In this document: positions 16,891 through 26,065 of the stretch, in pieces
How the letters are laid out: every line of letters begins with the position of its first letter
How positions within the stretch are numbered: position 1 is the stretch's first letter
Assembly: GCA_003343565.1 (NCBI GenBank)
Contig: QALA01000087.1
Coordinates: 1 to 45,901, forward strand
Direction: 5' to 3'
Origin: Verrucomicrobiota bacterium
Lineage (GTDB): Bacteria; Verrucomicrobiota; Verrucomicrobiia; Opitutales; Intestinicryptomonadaceae
DNA: 45,901 bases
Position numbers and translations under genes: made by a program
Notes under the pieces: generated by a model
Seen by the model: the letters and a program-made list of their open reading frames with translations, nothing else
Database searches by the model: none
What the model was told of the DNA's origin: nothing

Positions 16891-17069
16891 CAGGCGGAAT
16901 TTTTTAGTTCAAACTATTTCAAGCCGTTTGCCGCAGCATAACTTCCATTCTGCGCAAAACGAATTTCCAGCGCGCAAATTTTCGCCCGTTTCCGCCCATA
17001 TCCGCCCGACGCCTTCGCGGACAGCCTCCGCGCGACGAAATCAAGCGCAAAACAAAGCGTCGGAAAGCG

Positions 17070-17633
17070 TCAAGATTTGCCGGCGGATTTCTCCCCCGCC
17101 TTTTTTCTGCGCGCGTCTGCCGCAAAAACCAAAATTATGTAAACGCACACCCCCACGCAAATTCCGCAGTCCGCCACGTTGAATGCCGGCCACCGGTAAT
17201 TGACGAGCGGCAAATGAACGTCTATGAAGTCTATGACATGCCCGTACAAAATCCTGTCCGCCAAATTTCCGACAACCCCGCCGGCAAACATTCCCGCGCA
17301 CACCTGTCCGGACACGGTATCCAATTCAAGCTCGCGGCGGAAAAACCACATCGCCGCCAAAGCCAACACCGCTATCGACGAAAGCAGGTACGTCTGCCCC
17401 GAAAGCATTCCCCACGCCGCGCCCTCGTTCGTTATGTGGACTATGTAGAGAAATCCGTCGATTACCTCAACGGGCCTGCTTTCGCCCGAAAAGTGATACG
17501 TCGGCGCGCCGCGCTCCCACGGGATATTTTCCATCACCGCGATTTTCGTCAGCCTGTCGGCAATAAAAAGCGTAAGCGCGACTCCCGCAAAAATCAACGA
17601 GCCCCTTATCCGGCAAATGATACTTCTTTTCAT
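17070..17633 (-). CDS. lspA: Lipoprotein signal peptidase (signal peptidase II)
   Basis: 187 residues from ATG 17633 (an in-frame TTG at 17642 is less likely). This inner-membrane aspartic protease removes signal peptides from prolipoproteins after lipidation. Four hydrophobic segments are visible, and the family motifs are intact: NEGAAWG (69-75), VGNLADR (121-127) with catalytic Asp126, and FNVAD (151-155) with catalytic Asp155. The C-terminus is a short Lys-rich tail. It lies downstream of the DksA-like gene and ileS on the same strand with a 68-nt gap. An ileS/lspA neighbourhood is widespread in bacteria, and an intervening DksA-like gene fits a PVC origin (established pattern, judged from memory). 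Confidence 0.93.
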   Translation of the reverse strand: MKRSIICRIRGSLIFAGVALTLFIADRLTKIAVMENIPWERGAPTYHFSGESRPVEVIDGFLYIVHITNEGAAWGMLSGQTYLLSSIAVLALAAMWFFRRELELDTVSGQVCAGMFAGGVVGNLADRILYGHVIDFIDVHLPLVNYRWPAFNVADCGICVGVCVYIILVFAADARRKKAGEKSAGKS

Positions 17634-17710
17634 CTCTTCCAACGCCGACGGCCGGCGGCTAATAAAATTATCCCCCCCGCCGCGCGGAGGGCGAAAAAAG
17701 GACGAGCGCG

Positions 17711-19192
17711 TCAGGAGGAAATCTCGTCCTCCCCGCCGGATACCTCCGACGGAATGTCGCCAAACGCCGTCCGCTGCATGCTCTTGGCGCGCTTCATTTC
17801 AAGCTCCTTGCGTTCCTGCCCCTCTTTGGTATAGCGCGTGAACGGTATGGCCGCCAGACGCTCGTCGGGTATCGGATCCCCCGTAAACTCGCACACGCCG
17901 TAAACGCCGCGCCTCATTCTGTCGACGGCCGCGTCTATTTCGCGTATCAACTCGCGCTCGGAAGACAGCAGGCTGTACGCCATATCCCTCTCGAAACTCT
18001 CCGAACCGGCGTCGGCCAAATGCTGACCGTACGACGACAAGTCGCCCGAATCGTCCTTGACCGAACGCTTCATAACCTCCTCCGAACGCTCCGTCAGGCC
18101 CTCGGAATGCTTCCTGCGCAATTCGACAAGCATGTTGTAATACTTTTTCCACTTGCGGGGAATTTCCTTCTCGACGTACTTTTCGCGCGTTGGAACTTCG
18201 ACGGGATTAAAGCCCAGAATGTCCGCAATGCTCGCCGTATCGAAGGTCTGGGAGGTTTTCTTAACCTTCTGCCGCTTCGGGACCGACGAAACGGACGCCG
18301 ATCCGGAAGCCGATTCGCTCTTGGAGGGGGAATCGTTCGAAACGCCCGCCTCCCTGTTCTCAAAATAGGCGTCCAGATCTTCAAGCGAAAAGAAAATCGA
18401 CTCCGAATGGCGCGCGCGCTTTTGGCGCTTTGCGAACTTTTTTTCCGTCGGCTCGTCGAAAGCCAAGCCGCTGAGGGGGGCCTCGCTCTGCTTTTCGACT
18501 TTCTTTTGCTTCTTAGGCGAAACAGGCGAAGGCTTTGCCGTCGAAACATGCGCCTCCCGCTGCGCGGGCGATGCGGAGGTTTTTGTGGAAATCGAGATTT
18601 TTTTGCCTTCGGATTTTTCCTGCGCCGATTTTTTTGCCGGCGATGCGGAAGCGGCCTTCTTTGAGGAAGCCTTCTTTATCTCTATTCCCCTTCCAGACTG
18701 CTTGCCGGCCGCCGCGAAAGCCTTTCCCTCGGCCGCCGCGCCCTTCACCGATATTTTTGCCCCCGGCGCGCGGCCGCCCTGTTTTGCAGACGCGGCAAAA
18801 GATTTCGCCGCGGCGCGCCCCCCCGGAGAGGACTTGGCCGAAATTTTGAGCTTCTTTGAATCCGAAGCCGGCGCAGGCGCATTGGAGCGTCCGCCCGCCT
18901 TCTGCGCAGGCTTATTCTGCGCGGATTTCGCCGGCGGCTTCGCGGGTGCGGAGTTTACCTTCTGCGCCGCCCCGCCCGGAGCGCGCGCAATGCGATTCGA
19001 TTTTTTAACCGCGCCTCCCGACGCCGCTCCCGGCTTGGCATTCGACGCAACGCGAACCGGAACGCCTTTTTTAACGGCCGCGGATTTCGGCGAAAAGCGC
19101 GCAGATTTTGCCGTTCCCTTTTTTTCGGGCGCGACCTTCGGAGAAGATTTGCCGCCCGACTTATTCTGTTTCTTGACGGATTTAGAACTCAT
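17711..19192 (-). CDS. DksA/TraR-like protein with long basic low-complexity N-terminus
   Basis: 493 residues in two very different parts. Residues 1 to about 250 are Lys/Ala/Ser/Pro-rich low-complexity sequence, like histone-H1-type tails. The C-terminal part (about 340-480) matches the DksA/TraR family: a coiled-coil region with EELMKRS-like and SFERDMAYSLLSSERE segments, then GVYGVCEFTGDPIPDERLAA. The zinc finger is degenerate: only Cys434 of the four usual cysteines remains, Gly, Arg or Tyr occupying the others, so zinc is probably not bound. Proteins of this type are known between ileS and lspA in PVC bacteria. The ATG overlaps the ileS stop (ATGA), implying translational coupling. DksA proteins bind the RNA polymerase secondary channel; whether this one does is unknown. 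The tail could bind nucleic acid (inference). Confidence 0.82.
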   Translation of the reverse strand: MSSKSVKKQNKSGGKSSPKVAPEKKGTAKSARFSPKSAAVKKGVPVRVASNAKPGAASGGAVKKSNRIARAPGGAAQKVNSAPAKPPAKSAQNKPAQKAGGRSNAPAPASDSKKLKISAKSSPGGRAAAKSFAASAKQGGRAPGAKISVKGAAAEGKAFAAAGKQSGRGIEIKKASSKKAASASPAKKSAQEKSEGKKISISTKTSASPAQREAHVSTAKPSPVSPKKQKKVEKQSEAPLSGLAFDEPTEKKFAKRQKRARHSESIFFSLEDLDAYFENREAGVSNDSPSKSESASGSASVSSVPKRQKVKKTSQTFDTASIADILGFNPVEVPTREKYVEKEIPRKWKKYYNMLVELRRKHSEGLTERSEEVMKRSVKDDSGDLSSYGQHLADAGSESFERDMAYSLLSSERELIREIDAAVDRMRRGVYGVCEFTGDPIPDERLAAIPFTRYTKEGQERKELEMKRAKSMQRTAFGDIPSEVSGGEDEISS

Positions 19193-21984
19193 TGCTGTTT
19201 CTCCGGACTTTCAACCGCCTCCCTGCACCGCGGGCAGAGGCCGTCGCTGTCCAAACTGCGGAGAATCCTCCAGCAGCGCACGCAACGTTCCCCTTCCGCC
19301 TTTGACGCCTGGACGGACAACGTTTGGAACTTCCCTTCGACGATTTTGACCGCCGAAACTATAAATATTTCCGGCAGGATTTCCCCGTACTCCCTCAAAA
19401 TTTCCGCGTCCTCGGAACCGCTGCCGACCATGATTTCAACTTCGGCCTCCAAGCTCTTGCCTATCGTCTTGTCTTGGCGCAGACGCTCCAGCGCCTCGTT
19501 TATCGCGTCCCTTATGGACAGCAGGCGCTCCACCTTGCCGTACACGGCCTCGTCCTTGTATTCGGGGAGAATTTCGGGCCAATCCTGAAGGTGTACGGAA
19601 TCCTCCAAAAACTCTCCGCCGCGCCTGAACGAAAAGGCCTCGTCGGAGGTGAACGTCAGAATCGGGGCGCAAACCCTCACAAGCATTCCGTTTATTATGT
19701 CCATCGCCGTCTGGGACGACCTCCGCTCGCGGGAATCCGCCGCAAGCGTGTACAGGCGGTCTTTGAGAATGTCGTGGTAGATTCTGGAGAGCGTGACCCC
19801 GCAGAAGTTGTCTATGAGCTTGTAAACCTTGTGGAACTCGTACGCGTCGTAGGCCTTCTGGGCCTCCTCGACAAAAATCGCAGCCTTATGGAGAGCCCAT
19901 CTGTCTATCGGCGTAAGCTCGCGGACGGGCAAGGCGTCCTCCGCCTTGAAATCGCCCAAATTGCCGAGCTGGTACATTAGGGTGTTTCTCACCCCCCTGT
20001 ATGCGTTGGCAACGTGCGCCATGATTCCGTCGGAAATGGGCATGTCGTTCTGATAATCGACGGAGCTTATCCACATTCTCACGATGTCCGCGCCCCACTT
20101 TCCCACGTACATGTCGGAGGTTTGCGGCTTTCCGTCGCTCTTGGAAATCTTGCGCCGCTGCTCGTCCACTATGAAGCCGTGCGTTATCACGCATTTGTAC
20201 GGAGCAGCCCCCCTGGCGGCAATCGCGGTCAAAAGGGAGCTTTGGAACCAGCCCCTGTGCTGGTCGGACCCCTCGAAATACAGATCCGCAGGCCACGACA
20301 AATCCGGAAGGCGCGCGAGAGTCGCCATATGGCTCGAACCGGAATCGATCCAGACGTCGAGCGTGTCGGAACTCTTTACAAGGCTCTCCGGACTTCCCCA
20401 TTCCGCCGGAATTTCAATGCCGTCGAGAATTTCCGCCGCGCTCTGCGAAAACCACATGTTCGTGCCGAGCTTTTCAACCTTGTCGGCTATCGCGCGGACG
20501 ACGCCCGCGTCCAGTCGCGCCTCGCCGTCCTCCGAATAGAACGCCGGTATCGGAACGCCCCAGCTGCGCTGGCGCGAGATGCACCAGTCGGGCCTGGCCT
20601 CTATCGCGCCGCGTATGCGGTTTTCGCCGCGCGCCGGCAGCCAGCGGACCGTCGCAAGAGAATCGAGCGCCTTTTGGCGGAACCCCCCCTTGTCCATCGC
20701 AACAAACCACTGGTCCATGGCGCGGAAAATAACCGGCGTTTTAGAGCGCCAGCAGTGCGGATACTGGTGGGAAATTTTCTCCACTTTAAGAAGCGCGCCG
20801 GCGGCGTCCAAAAGCTCCAGGACCTTTGCGTTGGCCTCGCTGCGGCCGCGCTCGTCCTCAAGGACGCTCGCGCCGACAAGCTCCTTCGGCACGAATCCGT
20901 CGTCGACATAGCGGCCGGAGTCGTCAAGCGGGGAGTAGATGTCGAGACCGTGCTCAAGCCCCACCTGATAGTCCTCAAGGCCGTGTCCCGGCGCGATGTG
21001 GACGACGCCCGTTCCGCTGTCTGTCGTCACATAGCGGGCGCAATAGACGGCGCTCCAACGGTCGACAATCGGGTGCTTTCCCCGTATTCCCTCAAGTTCG
21101 GCCCCCTTGCAAAGCGGCTCAAACCGCGCGTCGGAAAGCCCGACGGCCTTTATGAAGTTTTCGGCCAAATCCGCGGCGACGATAAAAACGCGCCCCCCCG
21201 CCGAAACCGACACATACATGATGTCCGGATTGACGGCCATGGCGAGATTCGAGGGAATCGTCCACGGAGTCGTCGTCCAAATGACGATTTCGGCGCCCGA
21301 CAAATTCAGCCTCGCATTGGATTCTTCGTCCAGCTTGAACGGTACCCATATGGAGGAGCTTACATGGTCTTTATATTCGATTTCGGCCTCCGCCAGCGCG
21401 GTCGCGCACGGTATCGACCAATACACGGGCTTCTTGCTCCTGTAAACCATTCCCTTTTCGACGAACGAAGCGAACGTCCTGAGAATGCCGGCCTCGTAAG
21501 CCGGCTCCATCGTCTTGTACTCGCGCTCCCAATCCGCGAGCACGCCCAGACGGACAAACTGCGCGCGCTGCCTGTCCATAAATCGCCTGGAAAAATCTGC
21601 GCATTCGGCGCGCAGTTGCGCGACGGTCAGCTCCGCCTTGCGCTCGCGCAGCGAGCGCACCACCTTGTGCTCGATGGGAAGCCCGTGGCAATCCCAGCCG
21701 GGAACGTAGGGCGTGGAGAACCCGCGCATCGTCTTGTAGCGCAGTATTACGTCCTTCAGAATTTTGTTGAGCGCGGTGCCGATATGCACGTCGCCGTTGG
21801 TGAACGGCGGGCCGTCGTGCAAGATGAATTTCGGCGCGCCGGCGCGCTTCGACTGAATTTTCCCGTAAAGCCCCGTCTTGCGCCAGTGCTCTATGCGCGC
21901 GGGCTCGCGCTTGACAAGGTCGCCGCGCATGGGAAATTTCGTGGAGGGAAGGTTAAGCGTGTCTTTGAAATCTTTTTCTGACAT
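19189..21984 (-). CDS. ileS: Isoleucyl-tRNA synthetase
   Basis: 931 residues from ATG 21984, the start that gives the usual MSEKDFKDTLNLPSTKFPMR opening; ATG 21996 and TTG 21999 are in frame and possible. This is a class I synthetase charging tRNA-Ile. The HIGH-type signature is HIGT at 67-70 (GDVHIGTALNK) and the KMSKS loop is KISKS. The editing domain has the WTTTPWTIPSNLA motif, and the C-terminal zinc ribbon has Cys901, 904, 917 and 920 (CVRCWR and CPRCRE). The presence of the C-terminal zinc finger marks the common bacterial type. Its stop overlaps the DksA-like start (ATGA). No strong Shine-Dalgarno discriminates the candidate starts. Confidence 0.96.
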   Translation of the reverse strand: MSEKDFKDTLNLPSTKFPMRGDLVKREPARIEHWRKTGLYGKIQSKRAGAPKFILHDGPPFTNGDVHIGTALNKILKDVILRYKTMRGFSTPYVPGWDCHGLPIEHKVVRSLRERKAELTVAQLRAECADFSRRFMDRQRAQFVRLGVLADWEREYKTMEPAYEAGILRTFASFVEKGMVYRSKKPVYWSIPCATALAEAEIEYKDHVSSSIWVPFKLDEESNARLNLSGAEIVIWTTTPWTIPSNLAMAVNPDIMYVSVSAGGRVFIVAADLAENFIKAVGLSDARFEPLCKGAELEGIRGKHPIVDRWSAVYCARYVTTDSGTGVVHIAPGHGLEDYQVGLEHGLDIYSPLDDSGRYVDDGFVPKELVGASVLEDERGRSEANAKVLELLDAAGALLKVEKISHQYPHCWRSKTPVIFRAMDQWFVAMDKGGFRQKALDSLATVRWLPARGENRIRGAIEARPDWCISRQRSWGVPIPAFYSEDGEARLDAGVVRAIADKVEKLGTNMWFSQSAAEILDGIEIPAEWGSPESLVKSSDTLDVWIDSGSSHMATLARLPDLSWPADLYFEGSDQHRGWFQSSLLTAIAARGAAPYKCVITHGFIVDEQRRKISKSDGKPQTSDMYVGKWGADIVRMWISSVDYQNDMPISDGIMAHVANAYRGVRNTLMYQLGNLGDFKAEDALPVRELTPIDRWALHKAAIFVEEAQKAYDAYEFHKVYKLIDNFCGVTLSRIYHDILKDRLYTLAADSRERRSSQTAMDIINGMLVRVCAPILTFTSDEAFSFRRGGEFLEDSVHLQDWPEILPEYKDEAVYGKVERLLSIRDAINEALERLRQDKTIGKSLEAEVEIMVGSGSEDAEILREYGEILPEIFIVSAVKIVEGKFQTLSVQASKAEGERCVRCWRILRSLDSDGLCPRCREAVESPEKQQ

Positions 21985-22074
21985 CTCTCGTCTCATCAAA
22001 TTGGTCTGTTAATTCTCGCCCGCGCGGCCCGCGCCCCTGCGGAAATCCTCCGCCTACGCGGCCAAGGCGAACGG

Positions 22075-22671
22075 CTAAAACGGGAACATGTTGTCCCAAA
22101 TGGAATCCGACTTTTTCGCCGGAGCGGGCTCCTCCATGCGCTCGACTTTTTCCTCCCCGGCCTTTGCGGAGGCGGCCTCCCGCGAAGAAGCGTCCGAGCG
22201 CGCGGCTTCGGCAGCCGACGCGGAAGATTTTGCCGAAACTTTCCGGGACTGGACTTGGGATTGGGCCTGCCGAGTTTCGGCCGCGGCTTCCTCCGCCCTC
22301 GCGCGCGCGGCGTCCAGAGCGTCGCGCGAATCGTCGCCCGAATCGCGCAGAGCCCGAATGCGCTCAGCCCGGCGGGATTCGCGAATTTCGCCGATGTCCG
22401 CCTCTTCGGAATCCCTCGCACGCTGCAATCCGCGCAGGCGCACTTTCAAGGCGCGATTTTCGCGCCTCAGCTGCGCCAGCATCTTCATGTCCGATTCAAC
22501 CGCGGCGGCGTATTTCTCATTCAGCTCCTTCAGTTTTCCCTCAAGTTCGGCTATTCTCTGCTTGAGGTAAACCACGTCCGAAGCGGTCGGAGCGGAAGCT
22601 TCGCCGGCTCCGATAAGCGGAGCGCAAGACATCGCCGCCAAAACGCACACACATGCCGCAAATTTTTTCAT
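22075..22671 (-). CDS. Exported coiled-coil protein, function unknown
   Basis: 198 residues from ATG 22671; the frame is open for 36 more codons without a signal-like start. The N-terminus (MKKFAACVCVLAAMSCAPLI) is a signal peptide. It may end at GEASA for signal peptidase I, and the SCAP cysteine is a weak lipobox alternative. Residues about 30-75 form a heptad-rich coiled coil (VVYLKQRIAELEGKLKELNE), followed by Arg/Ala/Glu/Ser-rich helices and a low-complexity tail ending in WDNMFPF. No family is recognised. The aromatic C-terminal end is like that of some outer-membrane-associated proteins, but this is only suggestive. It is 90 bp upstream of ileS on the same strand. An envelope-linked structural role is a guess. 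Confidence 0.65.
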   Translation of the reverse strand: MKKFAACVCVLAAMSCAPLIGAGEASAPTASDVVYLKQRIAELEGKLKELNEKYAAAVESDMKMLAQLRRENRALKVRLRGLQRARDSEEADIGEIRESRRAERIRALRDSGDDSRDALDAARARAEEAAAETRQAQSQVQSRKVSAKSSASAAEAARSDASSREAASAKAGEEKVERMEEPAPAKKSDSIWDNMFPF

Positions 22672-23660
22672 AGTCTTTTGATACAAACAAAATCGCGGGT
22701 ATAATGCAAATTTTTTATGCGGCGCAAAAATGCTTTTTTTGAAGCGCGCAAATGCCAAAAAAGCGAACGAGACGCTCAACGCGCGAACGCCGTCGGCGCG
22801 GCATAATAAATTGCGGCGGCGTCAGATTGCACCGATGCGAAAGTTTTAAAAATTTTCCATTCCATCCGCGCGCGGATTCGCCTGCCCATTCACCGCCCGC
22901 AAACGTCCGCCCGCGATATTTCCGCCGCGCGCATTTCTGCCGCACTCCTTTGGGAAATCCGCGCCTGCGCCCTAAAAAATCACGCAATCCGCGCAGAAAT
23001 TTACACGAGGCGCGCAATTCAATATGCGGCCAGCAAAGCATTGAAAAAACAAACTCCGCATTGCGCATCTTTCACAACCCGCGAATCTTCCGCCGCGGCG
23101 ATTGTGGCGCACACCGCAAGCTGCCGGCCTCAAATTGCCCAAACAACGCGCAATTTAGCCGACCTAAACGCGAGAAAATGCGCCTGCCCGATGCGGATTT
23201 GCTTCAAAAAATTTTCCGCCGCGCAAGTGCGCGCGGATTCGCCTGCCCGATTCCTCTCGGATTCCTACAAAACCGTTTCGGGGCTAAAATCGTTAAAAAA
23301 AATCTGCCGCAAACTTGCGGATTTTTTTGCGCCCGCGCGCAAAATTTTTCCGATTGTTCCCGCGTCGGCGCGCGGGCGGCGGGCTAAGTTTTCCTTCACC
23401 CGGAAGGACCGCTCCGAATCCCTCCCTATTTTACTCCCCCATTTTAAAATGAAGTCGGAACTTAAGCGGGAGCGAAATTTTCAAACGAAATTTTTTAAGG
23501 CAATCCGCAAGCGCAAATTACGAACCTGCAATTCGCCGCAATCCATTTCCCCAAAGCTAAATTTCCCGTTGTCACTTCCGCCAATGTCTCGGTTGCAAAC
23601 CCGCATTAAAAACTGCGGCGAAAAGATTTCAACAGGGGAAAGCGAAAGAAAAAATGCGCG
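22672..23660. other. Intergenic region, no gene recognised
   Basis: About 990 bases without a supported gene. Frames of up to 219 codons exist on the + strand, but they are rich in Arg/Lys/Ser/Cys, lack a ribosome-binding site and show no family motif. A strong bidirectional hairpin with flanking A/T runs lies at 23295-23328. The end near 22672 should contain the promoter of the coiled-coil gene. Confidence 0.45.
23295..23328. terminator. Bidirectional intrinsic terminator
   Basis: Stem CCGCAA / TTGCGG (23307-23320) with A-run upstream and T-run downstream, so it can serve either strand. On the minus strand it lies about 340 nt after the last glycosyltransferase and could end the surface-glycan operon. 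Confidence 0.6.
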
Positions 23661-24656
23661 TCAGATTTCGACTTTTTTCCAGTGGATTTTGCGTTCGTAG
23701 CGCAAAATCGTAAGCGCAAGGCGAACGAATCTCCCGACAACCGGAAGCGAGTACAGCCTGCAAAGCAGTCCGCCGACCTCGGAAGCGGGAATGGAGCGCA
23801 TGAACTTGCGCAGGGCGCGGGCGTCGGCGCCGGAAAACTTCTTCCATCTGTACAGCCACTCCGCGCGGGATATGCGGTATATGCATTTGTAAAACGGCTT
23901 GGAATCCGGCGACATCAGAATGTCGCGCGAGAATTTATCGCGCAAAAAAATCTCCCCGTCGAACGGGCCGTTGCTTTTGTTTTTGGAATCCTGGCCGCAA
24001 TGGACGCGGTACAAAAAGAAGTTTTTGTCGGCGAACACGACGCTCCTGCCGCCCATTGCCGTCTCAATGAGAACGGGAGTATCCCCGATTTTCCCGCAAA
24101 CGTTGCGCGTCCTGTACTTTCGCAAATCGGACGTCCGATAGACGGCGGCCGAAAACGACAGCCGCCCGTCGTAGCACGAGAATGCGGCCAAATCCGCGTA
24201 GGTGTCGAACACGTACACGCTGCGGGAAATCGCGCGGCCTGGGAATTTGTACCCCGCGGGAATCTCCATGTACTTGTAGTTCGACGAAACGAGCGCGACG
24301 TTGCCGACGCTGTCGACGGCATCCGCGACAAACTCTATGTAGCGCGGGTGGAGGACGTCGTCGTCGTGCATTATCATCACGTATTCGCATTCCGCGCATT
24401 CGACGGCCTTTGCAAAATTCGCATCCGAACCGACGTTTTCCGGGTGGCGGTAGTAGAGGAAGTCGATGTCGGGATATTTCGCCCGGAACGCCTCCACGAC
24501 CTCCGGCGTCGAATCCGAACTGGCGTTGTCGAACACCGAAATTTTAAAGCCGCGCGCCGACTGGTTTGCGAGCGATTCCAAAGATTCGCGCAAAAACGCC
24601 GCCCTGTTGAACGTCAGCAGCGACACCTGAATCTTACCTTTAGTTAAAACCGACAT
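23661..24656 (-). CDS. Family 2 glycosyltransferase (GT-A fold)
   Basis: 331 residues, a full GT2 catalytic domain. The N-terminal strand VSLLTFNRAAFLRESLESL (11-29), the FDNASSDST turn (42-50) and the metal-binding HDDDVLHP (97-104) are typical of inverting GT2 enzymes that use nucleotide-activated sugars on the cytosolic face of the membrane. The C-terminal part holds basic helices, no clear membrane segments. The gene lies 221 nt after the other glycosyltransferase gene, with an intrinsic terminator in the gap, so it may be transcribed partly on its own. Given the ddh/yer-like genes upstream it may transfer an ordinary or branched deoxysugar onto LPS or another surface glycan; donor and acceptor cannot be read from the sequence. 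Confidence 0.87.
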   Translation of the reverse strand: MSVLTKGKIQVSLLTFNRAAFLRESLESLANQSARGFKISVFDNASSDSTPEVVEAFRAKYPDIDFLYYRHPENVGSDANFAKAVECAECEYVMIMHDDDVLHPRYIEFVADAVDSVGNVALVSSNYKYMEIPAGYKFPGRAISRSVYVFDTYADLAAFSCYDGRLSFSAAVYRTSDLRKYRTRNVCGKIGDTPVLIETAMGGRSVVFADKNFFLYRVHCGQDSKNKSNGPFDGEIFLRDKFSRDILMSPDSKPFYKCIYRISRAEWLYRWKKFSGADARALRKFMRSIPASEVGGLLCRLYSLPVVGRFVRLALTILRYERKIHWKKVEI

Positions 24657-24694
24657 TGCATTGTCCCGTTGCGCGGCCGCCCGCCGGCTGTGCG

Positions 24695-24725
24695 AAAAAA
24701 AACGAAGGCGCGCAGCGCCCCCTTC
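24695..24725 (-). terminator. Intrinsic terminator between the two glycosyltransferase genes
   Basis: On the minus strand GAAGG(GG)GCGC-TGC-GCGCCTTC (with a two-base bulge) is followed by G and eight T's. It lies about 150 nt past the stop of the upstream glycosyltransferase and 38 nt before the next start. Confidence 0.65.
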
Positions 24726-24877
24726 CGACCTTCGGGCAAACCGTTGGGAAATCTACATTCTTTGAAAAAGCCCTTGCAAGCGTTTAATTTTCACTCTCGC
24801 GCCTCCGCCTTTCCTTTACTCCGTCTCCGCCGGAAAAATCCACCTTGAAAAATTTTCGCCCCCGCCCAAAAAGGCGC

Positions 24878-26047
24878 TCAAAGCGTAATCGGCTTTCTGC
24901 GCAGCGCCCGCCTGAGCGTCTTGAAGATTCCCGCGATCGCGTTAAAAAACGACCTTGCGAACAAAAAACACAGCTGGCCAAGCCTCAAATCTTTGGGGCG
25001 GGCGGCGTAGATTCCCTTCTTCCAATTTTTAAATCCCGCCAAACTTCTCCGCTTTGAACGCTCCGCGGAATAATCCCTGCGGAACTCGGCTATGCCGTAC
25101 CCGAACCTTTCCCAAAGGAGAGAACGCGCGGCGGGATCGCAGAGCATTTCATGGATTCGCATGTACCCTCCAACATATCCCCGGCTCAACAATTCGTGTG
25201 CGGCGACAAAGCCCGCGTCGAAGGAGTCTCTGATTTTCCCGGAATGCGGGTTATCGGCAAAGGCTCTCCGCGCAATTTCCGCGTCCCCGAAATTTACGAG
25301 AAACTTCTCAAACGCCAGACGCTCAAAATAGCTGCGCCGCAATGCAAGCTCGTTATTCGCGCCGCTTGAGCTGGACATCTGGGCGGCGTGGACGCGATAG
25401 TCGGCCACAACCGTCTCGCAGTAGCCTATCTTTCGGCCCGCAGTCAGAAACCCCACCCAAAGCGACATGTCGAAAAGCATTATAAGCGTCCCGTCCAACG
25501 CAACTCCGTCAAAGGCCGAACGCTTTGCAAACGACCCTATGTACGGCAGGAACGACACCCCATCCATAAACAGCCTCAAACACTCCGCCTCGTCGTTGTC
25601 CGTCGAGAAAAACGGCCTTTTCTCAAAGAAAGTTTGGCCACTCAAAGCTCCGCCCTTCGACATGTACTCCACGTTTCCGAATGCGAAGTCCGCCTCCGGG
25701 TGTTCCCGCATGAATTTCAACATGGTTGAAAGGCAGTTCGGCCGCATTCTGTCGTCCGCGCAAAAGAGCTTTACGTACTCCCCGCGCGCGACTTTCAAAA
25801 ACGCCTCCACCAGCAGCCCGCTCCCCGCGCCGAGATTCGGGGCGTAGTCAAGATGCACTATGCGGGAATCCTTGTAGGAATGCGCTATTTGGCGGCAGTC
25901 GTCGGTCGAGGAATGGTTCAGCAAAACCAGCTCGAAATCCTCAAAATCCTGCGCCAATACCGACTCTATCGCGCACGCGAGGTAGTCGCGGTCGTTGTAG
26001 TACGGTATGAAAACGGACACTTTTGGACTGTGTTTGCTCTCCGTCAT
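24878..26047 (-). CDS. Family 2 glycosyltransferase (GT-A fold)
   Basis: 389 residues from ATG 26047; ATG 26062, five codons upstream, is possible. The GT2 fold is clear: VSVFIPYYNDRDYLACAIES (10-29), LVLLNHSSTDDCRQIA (40-55) and the metal-binding region KLFCADDRMRPNCLS (93-107), which has ADD in place of a strict DXD. The C-terminal third is basic and helical. The gene starts 18 nt after the stop of the ThDP enzyme gene, so it belongs to the same operon as the CDP-deoxysugar genes. Transfer of the branched deoxysugar is plausible by position only (inference). A terminator follows downstream. Confidence 0.87.
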   Translation of the reverse strand: MTESKHSPKVSVFIPYYNDRDYLACAIESVLAQDFEDFELVLLNHSSTDDCRQIAHSYKDSRIVHLDYAPNLGAGSGLLVEAFLKVARGEYVKLFCADDRMRPNCLSTMLKFMREHPEADFAFGNVEYMSKGGALSGQTFFEKRPFFSTDNDEAECLRLFMDGVSFLPYIGSFAKRSAFDGVALDGTLIMLFDMSLWVGFLTAGRKIGYCETVVADYRVHAAQMSSSSGANNELALRRSYFERLAFEKFLVNFGDAEIARRAFADNPHSGKIRDSFDAGFVAAHELLSRGYVGGYMRIHEMLCDPAARSLLWERFGYGIAEFRRDYSAERSKRRSLAGFKNWKKGIYAARPKDLRLGQLCFLFARSFFNAIAGIFKTLRRALRRKPITL

Positions 26048-26065
26048 ATTTCGCCCCGCCATGCG

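Larger units (their letters stand above)
15829..17069. other. Long intergenic region with repeats and hairpins
   Basis: No gene is supported over 1.24 kb. It contains the esterase terminator, two copies of the dispersed repeat (16055-16115 and 16477-16503), a TATTGTATCGCG fragment of the same repeat near 16200, and a nested inverted repeat at 16827-16890. Short frames (about 60-75 codons) show no motif or ribosome-binding site. A tRNA or other known RNA gene was looked for by eye and not found. Confidence 0.5.

Noticed and set aside
20014..21981. 655-codon open frame on the + strand, opposite ileS
   Set aside because: Antisense shadow of a well-supported synthetase; no domain or ribosome-binding site.
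22752..23700. Two + strand frames of 211 and 219 codons in the gap before the glycosyltransferase
   Set aside because: Arg/Lys/Ser/Cys-rich, no motif, no ribosome-binding site and overlapping each other in different frames.
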